This document shows positions 1 to 5,874 of a DNA stretch of 8,316 nt, one piece after another. This stretch comes from Methanomicrobiales archaeon (lineage in GTDB: Archaea; Halobacteriota; Methanomicrobia; Methanomicrobiales; Methanoculleaceae). The number at the start of each line of letters is the position of its first letter. Positions within the stretch are counted from its first letter, which is position 1. The translations under genes and the position numbers were made by a program. Under the pieces are notes generated by a model. It had not been told where the DNA came from and made no database searches. It saw nothing but the letters and a program-made list of their open reading frames with translations. The stretch is taken from assembly GCA_012797575.1 (NCBI GenBank), contig JAAZOW010000023.1, forward strand, positions 1 through 8,316, written 5' to 3'.

Positions 1-1
1 G

Positions 2-169
2 ATCGCCGTCGCAAACACCGTCAACGCTGATCCAGGTGACCGCTGGGCGGAGGGTGAAACCCTGGAGATCCTCAGGTCGTGCATAGACCCGCTCATCGAG
101 GTGGGACTCGCTGTAGTTGATGACCGTGGCGGTGGCCGGTGGCCTCGTGGAGGCGTCCTGCCCGCCTGA
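2..169 (+). CDS. C-terminal fragment of an unrecognised protein
   Basis: The window opens inside a plus-strand reading frame that stays open for 55 codons and stops at TGA 167-169. The start lies outside the window. Third codon positions are strongly GC-rich, like those of the firm genes here, which supports real coding. The visible part holds a charged, likely helical stretch (GETLEILRSCIDPLIEVGL) followed by a short Gly/Arg-rich tail ending in VLPA. It is soluble in character, with no membrane segment, cysteine cluster or catalytic motif that I recognise. The helix followed by a VVDDRG turn would be compatible with the end of a winged-helix or similar domain, but that is a guess. It converges on the DUF5654-type gene, leaving about 70 bases between the two stop codons. 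Function unknown. Confidence 0.6.
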   Translation: MAVANTVNADPGDRWAEGETLEILRSCIDPLIEVGLAVVDDRGGGRWPRGGVLPA

Positions 170-238
170 TACCAGGCCGATCTCCCGGTCGTCATGTGGG
201 CTCATAGATGTCAGATCATGGGCCGCAGTGGTAGGGCT

Positions 239-499
239 TCATCCCGCTGCTGCCTCGCCCTCGCTCTCGTCCTCGCCCTTCGCCTTTGCAGCGGCGCGAC
301 CGATCAGGACGACCGCGATGATCGCAACAATCGTCACGACAGCAGCATACACAAACATCGCAGCAAGTGTGCTCTGCTCACCAAAGACGAGCTTGAATAG
401 TTCCTGGATGGCTCCATTCCATGCAAGAGCGGCGACAAGGCCGAATGCAGCGGTGATGAGAGCTGCTAATTTTTCGATAACCTCTGTCTTAAACGACAT
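239..499 (-). CDS. small two-helix membrane protein, DUF5654 type
   Basis: This encodes an 86-residue protein. Residues 1-10 (MSFKTEVIEK) are charged. A hydrophobic to amphipathic stretch rich in Ala, Leu and Phe runs at about 11-31 and contains ALAWNGAIQELF. A second, clearly membrane-spanning segment lies at about 45-67, followed by a short charged tail (KAKGEDESEGEAAAG). This layout matches the archaeal DUF5654 family from memory; no function is established for it. The frame extends upstream to an ATG at 562, but I place the start at 499 because GGAGG (503-507) lies just ahead of it and the upstream 21 residues look non-coding. The SD-to-start gap is only 3 bases, shorter than usual. The gene lies 93 bases after fdhB on the same strand. 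An oligo-T tract between them suggests it is mostly a separate unit, although read-through is possible. Confidence 0.7.
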   Translation of the reverse strand: MSFKTEVIEKLAALITAAFGLVAALAWNGAIQELFKLVFGEQSTLAAMFVYAAVVTIVAIIAVVLIGRAAAKAKGEDESEGEAAAG

Positions 500-553
500 G
501 TCCCTCCGATGCGCGGCGGGAGGGATAAGGATTCCGGTCGCATGAGATTGTTG

Positions 554-569
554 CCGCGCCATCGCGCGG
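554..569. repeat. perfect GC hairpin between fdhB and the DUF5654-type gene
   Basis: CCGCGC and GCGCGG form a perfect 6-bp stem around a 4-base loop (CATC on plus, GATG on minus). On the minus strand it follows the T tract at 570-576, so it is not a classical hairpin-then-T terminator in that direction. It may mark the 3' end of fdh transcripts or the leader of the downstream small gene. No role is proven. Confidence 0.35.
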
Positions 570-595
570 AAAAAAAGAAGGGAAATTCTTCTTCA
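570..595 (-). terminator. oligo-T terminator after fdhB
   Basis: Directly after the fdhB stop codon, the minus strand reads into a run of seven T (576 down to 570), preceded by the weak inverted repeat AAGAA / TTCTT. Oligo-T tracts without a required hairpin are the known intrinsic terminators of archaea. Its position right behind the last fdh gene fits that role. Confidence 0.55.
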
Positions 596-1831
596 CTTGA
601 AGATGTCAAAGATCTGGTCGTCACCGGTGCTGGCAAGCCGCTTGCGCTCAGTCGGCTCCTCGACAAGCGCAAGCACCGGGAGCTCCATATCCACACCCGG
701 GGTGTGGCCGAACATCTCCTGAAGATCGACCTGCATGGCGTGCATGAAGAGCGAGTTCGGTATATCCATCGCGCAGTGCTCTTCGCACTGGCCGCAGTTG
801 ATACACGAGTCCGCTATATGGGCGTAGCGGATCAGGTGGAACATGAACGGCGGCGGAACCTGACCGGGCTCGACCAGGTAGGGCTTCTTCGTGCTGCACT
901 CGACGCAGTAGCAGATCGGGCAGTTCTCGATGCATGCGTAACATTTGATGCACCGGGAGGTATCCTCCAGGATCTTCTTCAGGCGCTCCTTGCCCTCGCC
1001 AAGCCCCTCGAAGTAGCGTGTCCGCCACTTGTCGCCGAGCTTCAGCATCGCACCCTCGACCTTACCACGGATCGCAACCCCCTTCGGGTTTGCGGGTTCT
1101 GTGGCAACAGCACCGGCATTCACGGCATCATTCAGGAGGTTTGCACCCTTCTCGGAACAGACCTCGACGAACGTGGCCTTGCCGGCCTTATCCCCGATGA
1201 CCCCCCAGTTCCCGCAGGCGAGATCAGCCTGACGCGGGATCTTCATCTTGCACCGGCGGCAGTTCGACCTGCGGCCGTATCCCTCATCCTCGAGGTCATC
1301 CATCGATATGCCCTTGTGCTCACCATCCTTCGTCACGATGATGAACTGGCCCTTGTCGATCTCTTCCTTGACGACATCGTCGGGATCGACCTCGAACTTC
1401 TCGCGGATCATCTTCCGGGCGGTCACGGGGCTTACCGTACCGCCGCAGTTGAGGCCGATCATCAGGACGTTGTCCAGATTCACCTGCTTGCGCTTCGCAA
1501 GCTCATACAGCCCCATCGCATCGCAGCCCTTCACCGTCACGGCGATCTTCATATTCTGGGCACCGTCCAGGTAGTTCTTGAAGAGCTTTGAGAGCAGGAG
1601 TGTCCCGCAGTGGAGCGATCCAGCAGTCTCGGCTATCTCGGCCGGGTCGGTGATGAGCACAGGCACAGCATCATAGATGTCCTGCCCCTTCTTGACGGCA
1701 AAGACGGCATCCACCATACCGGTCTCCAGTGCGTGTGTCAGCAGAGCGGTGACCGCTCCACCACACTCGCCCCTCTCCTGGCAGGCGGCGTCGGTTGCCC
1801 ATGCGTATATTGTGTCTCCTTTTGCTGCCAT
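593..1831 (-). CDS. fdhB: formate dehydrogenase beta subunit (F420-reducing)
   Basis: This 412-residue protein is the F420-reducing iron-sulfur flavoprotein subunit of methanogen formate dehydrogenase. It takes electrons from FdhA and passes them to F420. In Methanomicrobiales and Methanococcales, FdhAB is also known to associate with heterodisulfide reductase. The N-terminal and central regions match the FrhB/FdhB family: GECGGAVTALL (about 21-31), VKGCDAMGL (about 100-108), GLNCGG (126-131), NCRRCKMKIPR (190-200) and ACGNWG (205-210). Two ferredoxin-type 4Fe-4S motifs follow, with C294, C297, C300 and C304 (CIKCYACIENCP), then C343, C346, C349 and C353 (CINCGQCEEHC). Further cysteines lie at 307, 309 and 312. 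Length is normal for the family. The ATG is two bases after the fdhA stop and has GGAGG at 1839-1843, so translation is probably coupled to fdhA. Identification is secure. Confidence 0.96.
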   Translation of the reverse strand: MAAKGDTIYAWATDAACQERGECGGAVTALLTHALETGMVDAVFAVKKGQDIYDAVPVLITDPAEIAETAGSLHCGTLLLSKLFKNYLDGAQNMKIAVTVKGCDAMGLYELAKRKQVNLDNVLMIGLNCGGTVSPVTARKMIREKFEVDPDDVVKEEIDKGQFIIVTKDGEHKGISMDDLEDEGYGRRSNCRRCKMKIPRQADLACGNWGVIGDKAGKATFVEVCSEKGANLLNDAVNAGAVATEPANPKGVAIRGKVEGAMLKLGDKWRTRYFEGLGEGKERLKKILEDTSRCIKCYACIENCPICYCVECSTKKPYLVEPGQVPPPFMFHLIRYAHIADSCINCGQCEEHCAMDIPNSLFMHAMQVDLQEMFGHTPGVDMELPVLALVEEPTERKRLASTGDDQIFDIFK

Positions 1832-1833
1832 CT

Positions 1834-3900
1834 TCAGGCCTCCGTAATCTTCTCAATCCGCACAGAACAGGCCTTGAACTCCGGGATCTTGGCTATCGGG
1901 TCAAGGGCGTTGTGAGTCAGTATGTTCGCTGCACACTCAGCAAAGTGGAACGGCATGAACGTGACACCCTTCATGATATCGGGGGTCACCTTCGCCGGGG
2001 CAGTGATGGTCCCACGGCGGGTGGTCACGCGCACGATCTCCTTGTTCTCGATGCCGAGTTCTTCTGCGTCCGCGGTGTTGATCTCGATCCAGCCGGTTGG
2101 AACCTCGGAGTCGAGCGTCTCAGACCGTCGGGTCATGCTACCGGTGTGCCAGTGCCAGATGATACGCCCGGTCGTGAGCACGAACGGGTACTCGTCGTCA
2201 GGAACTTCCGCCGGCGGTTTCCAGTCGATCGGAGCAAAGACGCCGAGACCGTCGGGGTGGGCGAACTTCGCACCGTGGAGGATCGGTGTTCCGGGGTGGT
2301 CTGCTGCGGGGCAGGGCCAGTGAAGCGCTTCAGGCCGCTCGAGCCGCTCGTAGGTCATGCCATGGTAGGACGGCGTAACCTCAGCGACCTCATTGAAGGC
2401 GTCCTCGAGGCTCTGGTAGGGGAACTGCTCCGCGTAGCCCATCTTTGCGGCGAGCTCGCCGATGATCTGCCAGTCTTCCTTCGCCTCGCCTGGTGGCTCC
2501 TGGGCTTTGCGCCAGAGCTGGACACGTCGCTCGGTGCTGGTCTGGGTGCCGCTCCGCTCCGCGTAACAGGCGGCGGGCAGGACGACATCAGCGAGTTCAG
2601 CGGTCTCTGTCAGGAAGATATCCTGCACGACCAGGAACTCCAGGCTCTCGAGGGCTTCTCTGACGTGATTGAGATCGGGGTCGGAGAGCATTGGGTTCTC
2701 GCCCATGATGTACATGCACTTCAGTTCGCCGGGGTTATCGGTCAGGACGTTCATCATGACGGTGACCTCGTAACCGTTCTTCGGCTCGCAGATCCCGTCG
2801 GGGAAGCCCCAGGCGTCGGCGAACTTCTTGTGGACAGCCTCATCGGTGACCTTCTGGTAGCCGGTGAAGACGACCGGAAGAGCCCCCATGTCGCAGGCGC
2901 CCTGCACATTGTTCTGACCACGGAGAGCATTCACACCAGCGCCGGGCTTACCCAGGTTGCCGGTGAGCATCTGGATGTTGGCGACTGACCGGACGTTGTC
3001 AACACCAACGGTGTGCTGGGTGATACCCATCGAGTAGAGGATGGCGCCGGGCTTTGTGGTGCCGAACCACTCGGCGGCCTGCCTGAGCTGTTCGGCCGGG
3101 ATTCCGGAGAGCTTCGAGACGTTCTCAGGGCTGTAGTCATCCTTCATGACGACTTCCTTGAGCTTCTCGTAGTCCTTGGTCCTCTTCTCGATGAACTCCT
3201 TGTCCTCCCAGCCGTTCTTGATGATCTCCTGCATCATGCAGTTGAGGATGGCAACGTCTGAGCCGGAGACAAACTGCATGTAGAGGTCAGCCTGGCGGGC
3301 AGTCGGTGTGTAGCGCGGATCCGCGTATATGATCTTTGCACCGTTCAGCTTCGCCTGAACGATCTTGCGTCCGATCAGCGGGTGCTGCTCGAAGGTGTTC
3401 GACCCGATGACGAAGACACACTTCGACTCGGCGATGTCGGGGATGGAGTTGGTCATCGCACCGGATCCGAACGACGCGGCAAGTCCCGCGACGGTGGATG
3501 CGTGGCAGAGTCGGGCACAGTGGTCGATGTGCCGGGATTTCATGACGCCGCGGGTGAACTTCATCAGCAGGTAGTTCTCCTCATTGGAGACCCTGGCCGA
3601 TGCGAGTGCCGCGAACTCGTCAGGCTTGTACGATTTGAACTTCTGAGCGATCAGATCGTATGCCTCATCCCAGGTCGCCTCAACGAACTCGCCGTCCTTC
3701 TTGATCAGCGGTTTCGTGAGTCGATCCGGGCTGTTCACGAATTCATGAGCATAGGTACCCTTGGGGCATACCTTACCCTCGTTTACCGGTGAGCGGGTGT
3801 ATGGTTGTGTGCCGACAACCTTTCCATCCTTCACCACGAGGTTGAAGCTGCAGCCCGTACCGCAATACGGGCATGTCGTCTGTACATACTTGAGATCCAT
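1834..3900 (-). CDS. fdhA: formate dehydrogenase catalytic alpha subunit (cysteine type)
   Basis: This 688-residue molybdopterin oxidoreductase oxidises formate to CO2 and is cytoplasmic, with no signal peptide. The N-terminal 4Fe-4S motif has C10, C13, C17 and C45 (CPYCGTGC, then VCPKG with K47). The active site IDHCARLCHAST puts C132 where E. coli FdhF has selenocysteine 140, followed by H133, so this is the cysteine form. R304 in GVDNVRS corresponds to the conserved FdhF arginine, and GQNNVQGACDMG (329-340) is the typical cofactor-domain motif. A C-terminal molybdopterin-binding domain (ADAEELGI... to ...CSVRIEKI) closes the protein. Whether Mo or W is used cannot be read from sequence. 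The ATG has GAGGT six bases upstream. The gene is the first of an fdhA-fdhB operon; no fdhC transporter gene lies within the window. Confidence 0.97.
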   Translation of the reverse strand: MDLKYVQTTCPYCGTGCSFNLVVKDGKVVGTQPYTRSPVNEGKVCPKGTYAHEFVNSPDRLTKPLIKKDGEFVEATWDEAYDLIAQKFKSYKPDEFAALASARVSNEENYLLMKFTRGVMKSRHIDHCARLCHASTVAGLAASFGSGAMTNSIPDIAESKCVFVIGSNTFEQHPLIGRKIVQAKLNGAKIIYADPRYTPTARQADLYMQFVSGSDVAILNCMMQEIIKNGWEDKEFIEKRTKDYEKLKEVVMKDDYSPENVSKLSGIPAEQLRQAAEWFGTTKPGAILYSMGITQHTVGVDNVRSVANIQMLTGNLGKPGAGVNALRGQNNVQGACDMGALPVVFTGYQKVTDEAVHKKFADAWGFPDGICEPKNGYEVTVMMNVLTDNPGELKCMYIMGENPMLSDPDLNHVREALESLEFLVVQDIFLTETAELADVVLPAACYAERSGTQTSTERRVQLWRKAQEPPGEAKEDWQIIGELAAKMGYAEQFPYQSLEDAFNEVAEVTPSYHGMTYERLERPEALHWPCPAADHPGTPILHGAKFAHPDGLGVFAPIDWKPPAEVPDDEYPFVLTTGRIIWHWHTGSMTRRSETLDSEVPTGWIEINTADAEELGIENKEIVRVTTRRGTITAPAKVTPDIMKGVTFMPFHFAECAANILTHNALDPIAKIPEFKACSVRIEKITEA
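1839..1843 (-). promoter_or_regulatory. Shine-Dalgarno site of fdhB inside the fdhA 3' end
   Basis: GGAGG overlaps the penultimate and last sense codons of fdhA and sits seven bases before the fdhB ATG. It fixes the fdhB start and implies coupled translation of the two subunits. Confidence 0.75.
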
Positions 3901-3935
3901 GGTAAAACCTCGGATACTCTAATATAGGGGCACGT

Positions 3936-3945
3936 GATATTTAAC
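3936..3945 (-). promoter_or_regulatory. TATA-like promoter element of fdhAB
   Basis: On the minus strand, GTTAAATATC lies about 36-45 bases before the fdhA ATG. Transcription starting roughly 25 bases downstream would give a short leader of about 12-15 bases that still contains the GAGGT ribosome site, a normal archaeal arrangement. A CACGTG palindrome (3931-3936) touches the box and could be a regulator site, but there is no direct evidence for this. Confidence 0.5.
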
Positions 3946-4230
3946 AGTAGTGATTAACACATGCTTTTTCGGTGAATATCGGTGGGAATGAGGGGAATCA
4001 TGCAGGCGCGGATGGGGGTGCACATACAGTTCGCTGATGGTCAGGGGCCCGGCAACCTGCCATGGCCAGGATCTCGCTCACGGTAGCCACACCCCGCAAG
4101 GTGTTCTCGTAAATCTCCATAGCTTTAGCGCAAAAGGACAACCTGGCTGAGATCCTCGATTGATCCGCCAGATCCCAGAGCAGTATCCCGGGGGCAGTGG
4201 AGTTAATTGCTGGCGAAAGAAGAACATCTT

Positions 4231-4239
4231 AGGTATACG
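4231..4239 (+). promoter_or_regulatory. possible TATA-like element of the plus-strand zinc-ribbon ORF
   Basis: AGGTATACG lies about 35-43 bases before the ATG at 4274. A start about 25 bases downstream would give a leader of roughly 12-15 bases containing GAGGG. The box is weakly AT-rich, so the call is tentative. Confidence 0.25.
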
Positions 4240-4273
4240 CCCATCACGAGGCGCCGAAGAGGGTTTCGCTACA

Positions 4274-4906
4274 ATGAAGAGAACAATACCGGTATCCCCC
4301 ATACTCGCCGATCTGATAGGAAGTGCCCTGGCATCGATGGATGGCGTGAGGTTCACCGACCTCGACGCCTGCCCGTCGTGCGGCGGCCCTGTGGCCGGAC
4401 ACGATCTGCGGGCAAAGCGATTTGCTGTTGTACTCGATCAGGGCAGGGTGCGCACAATCCGGGTCTACGTGAAACGCTTCTACTGTCAGGACTGCGGCCG
4501 CCTCTGCTATGCAGAAGCACCCTTCTACCCTGGCACGCGCCTTGGCTCGCCCATCGTCGACCTCTGCCATATCCTCTCCAAGCAGATGCCCTTCAATCGG
4601 GCAGCAGAGCACCTCCGGGCGATCGGGATCGTTGTGGACCGTGGGACGATCCGGAACTACGCCTCCCTCGACGTTGGCCCTGTTCCAGCAGCCGAGCTCT
4701 TCGGCTTTCCGCTACCGCTCTCCCTCTTAAACCTCTCCATCTCCGCCATCGGGCATGAGCGCGGTTCCATCGTAGGGGCAGAAGTGCTCGCTGCCTGCGG
4801 TTTTCCACCCGCAGACGGGGCAGCGCTTCGTGGCGGGCGGTCTCCCGAGGAGCGGGATCAGCGGTATGAAGAGAAAGAGGAAGAAGAACGGAAAGCCGAG
4901 AGATAG
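4274..4906 (+). CDS. zinc-ribbon / helix-turn-helix protein, transposase-derived in character
   Basis: This frame encodes up to 210 residues from ATG 4274, which has GAGG about 11 bases upstream. A zinc ribbon is formed by C33 and C36 (CPSCGG) and C71 and C74 (CQDCGR), with two charged beta-like strands between them. Residues about 90-130 (LGSPIVDLCHILSKQMPF, then RAAEHLRAIGIVVDRGTIRNYA) look like a helix-turn-helix of the kind found ahead of the catalytic domain in several DDE transposases. No DDE catalytic core follows. After about residue 152 the frame runs antisense, in exact codon register, over the minus-strand zinc-ribbon gene, and its third positions become less GC-rich. The Glu/Lys/Arg-rich end (about 190-210) is the complement of a Phe/Leu membrane segment, so the real protein may be shorter. 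It could be a truncated transposase or a domesticated DNA-binding protein. The frame extends upstream to 4160, but that part looks non-coding. Confidence 0.55.
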   Translation: MKRTIPVSPILADLIGSALASMDGVRFTDLDACPSCGGPVAGHDLRAKRFAVVLDQGRVRTIRVYVKRFYCQDCGRLCYAEAPFYPGTRLGSPIVDLCHILSKQMPFNRAAEHLRAIGIVVDRGTIRNYASLDVGPVPAAELFGFPLPLSLLNLSISAIGHERGSIVGAEVLAACGFPPADGAALRGGRSPEERDQRYEEKEEEERKAER

Positions 4907-4969
4907 GGATACCCCCGTTATGATGGCCGATGCCGCGAGCAGGATGAGGGTCAGTCTCCAGCGACCCGT
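4727..4969 (-). CDS. small membrane zinc-ribbon protein with non-canonical start
   Basis: This is an 80-residue protein if translation begins at ACG 4969-4967. GRWR is followed by two adjacent hydrophobic segments (about 6-24 and 26-41, the second rich in Phe and Leu), then a zinc ribbon: CPVCGW (C50, C53) and HFCPYDGTAL (H62, C64, D67). Three cysteines plus His or Asp would complete a site, a pattern common in small archaeal zinc-ribbon proteins. Third positions are GC-rich throughout, supporting real coding. No ATG, GTG or TTG exists in this frame between the upstream in-frame stop near 5101 and the membrane segments. GGAGG at 4977-4981 lies seven bases before ACG, whereas an alternative CTG (4954-4952), overlapping the mfnF stop as CTGA, is badly spaced. 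It is the third gene of the mfnD-mfnF operon. Function unknown; a decayed gene or sequence error at the start codon is possible. Confidence 0.65.
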   Translation of the reverse strand, partial: TGRWRLTLILLAASAIITGVSLSLGFPFFFLFLFIPLIPLLGRPPATKRCPVCGWKTAGSEHFCPYDGTALMPDGGDGEV

Positions 4970-5874
4970 AGCGCCACCTCCCTGACCGCATACGCCGGCA
5001 GTGCATCCGAGACCGCCCCGAGATCCTGGCTCAGCGTCGCGCAGCCCAGTTCCCGGGCAAAGAGGTCTGCTCCTATCCCCGCCGTGATCACCCGCTCAGC
5101 GCCGCTCTGGAAGAGTGCGCGCCCAACTGCGCGGACGATCAACCCCCGCTGGGCCTGCCAGAACTCCCGGGCGATCTGGAGGGCTCCGCTTTCCCCGATC
5201 TCCTCGATATCAGCACAGACTACCCGGGCAAGCCTCCGGAGCGCCGCATCACGGGTCTTTTCACCGTTATCCGGGGCCGGGCAGGTGTAGCCTTCCGGGG
5301 CGATGTGACCAAGCACGATATGCGCGTCGGCGCTCGCAGCGAAGTACTCGGTGCTCACCGGGGTCACCACCCCGTCCAGCGTGACCGCCGAGAGATGTGT
5401 TGCGACGTTCGTCCTGAGCATACCGGTGTATATGAGGTAGTGTTTCTGCAGCCGCCTGGTATCGGTCAGTCCTTTGAGGCTTGCGAAGCGGTTGAGGGGG
5501 ATAACATCAGCGGTGGTGCTCCCGATATCGAGGAAGACCGCATCGGCGTAGTCTTCCCGCAGGTAGTCGGCCGATGCCAACCAGTTCGCGGCAGCAAGGG
5601 CCGGGACCGGTCGGGTATGGAATGCCGCATCAGTGCCATAGAAGGCTGCATCCGGGATGGCCGTATGGACAGCGTCGACGATCCAGCGGATCCCCTCGAT
5701 CTTGCTTGCAAAGCAGTCTGCCAGCTCTCCGCTCATCACCACGGCGGCTGGCCCCGCATAGGACTCGAGGAGATCAGCGAGCGGCGCGCTCTGCCAGAGC
5801 GGGCAGTAATGGATGTGCATGCCGGCATCGTCGATGACTTTGAGGTTTGCACCTCCGATATCGATGCCGATCAT
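4951..5874 (-). CDS. mfnF: methanofuran biosynthesis condensing enzyme (hydantoinase/oxoprolinase-like)
   Basis: This 307-residue protein belongs to the ASKHA-fold hydantoinase/oxoprolinase-like family once called H4MPT-linked C1 transfer pathway protein. In Methanocaldococcus the family member MfnF is known to join 5-(aminomethyl)-3-furanmethanol diphosphate to gamma-glutamyltyramine, forming the core of methanofuran. Seen here are the first phosphate-loop motif GIDIGGANLK (3-12), the second, LDIGSTTADVIP (115-126), the family motif YTGMLRTNV (149-157) and a late glycine motif TAGIGADLF (264-272). The ATG overlaps the mfnD stop as ATGA, which indicates coupled translation. This neighbour, the preceding enzyme of the pathway, strongly supports the call. 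No membrane segments; cytoplasmic. Length is normal and no key motif appears broken. Confidence 0.88.
   Translation of the reverse strand: MIGIDIGGANLKVIDDAGMHIHYCPLWQSAPLADLLESYAGPAAVVMSGELADCFASKIEGIRWIVDAVHTAIPDAAFYGTDAAFHTRPVPALAAANWLASADYLREDYADAVFLDIGSTTADVIPLNRFASLKGLTDTRRLQKHYLIYTGMLRTNVATHLSAVTLDGVVTPVSTEYFAASADAHIVLGHIAPEGYTCPAPDNGEKTRDAALRRLARVVCADIEEIGESGALQIAREFWQAQRGLIVRAVGRALFQSGAERVITAGIGADLFARELGCATLSQDLGAVSDALPAYAVREVALRVAGD
4977..4981 (-). promoter_or_regulatory. Shine-Dalgarno site within mfnF ahead of an ACG codon
   Basis: GGAGG inside the mfnF coding end is followed after seven bases by ACG, in frame with the membrane zinc-ribbon protein. The spacing is the same as for fdhB. 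It is the main reason for choosing ACG rather than CTG as the start of that gene. Confidence 0.5.

Larger units (their letters stand above)
3901..4273. other. gene-poor gap upstream of fdhA
   Basis: This 373-base stretch has no convincing gene. It holds the fdhA promoter at its left end and a possible promoter for the plus-strand ORF at its right end. A minus-strand micro-ORF of 40 codons (4120 down to 3998, beginning MEIYENTLRGVATVSEIL) has a plausible-looking first half, but no Shine-Dalgarno site or TATA box, and it ends in a Pro/Ala/Cys tail unlike a real domain. It may be a decayed gene start. The GCCATGGC palindrome in the middle has no known role. I see no tRNA, riboswitch or terminal inverted repeat. 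Confidence 0.4.

Noticed and set aside
500..562. N-terminal extension of the DUF5654-type protein
   Set aside because: The added 21 residues cover the GGAGG motif and GC hairpin and do not resemble the family; the ATG at 499 fits better.
509..1591. Plus-strand open frame (360 codons) opposite fdhB
   Set aside because: It is antisense to a secure gene with intact iron-sulfur motifs and shows no domain of its own.
1795..2988. Long plus-strand open frame (397 codons) opposite fdhA and the fdhB start
   Set aside because: It is antisense to fdhA, whose motifs are complete. The predicted protein is His/Val/Leu-rich with no recognisable domain, a usual by-product of GC-rich third positions.
3500..3510. 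Possible selenocysteine at the FdhA active site
   Set aside because: The active-site codon region reads as an ordinary cysteine (C132), with no in-frame TGA in the gene.
4078..4356. Minus-strand open frame of 92 codons in the gap before the zinc-ribbon ORF
   Set aside because: There is no ribosome site or domain, it has an irregular Pro/Arg-rich composition, and it overlaps the better-supported plus-strand gene.
4160..4906. Complete insertion sequence around the transposase-like ORF
   Set aside because: I could find no terminal inverted repeats, target duplication or DDE catalytic core, so only a transposase-like DNA-binding half is supported.
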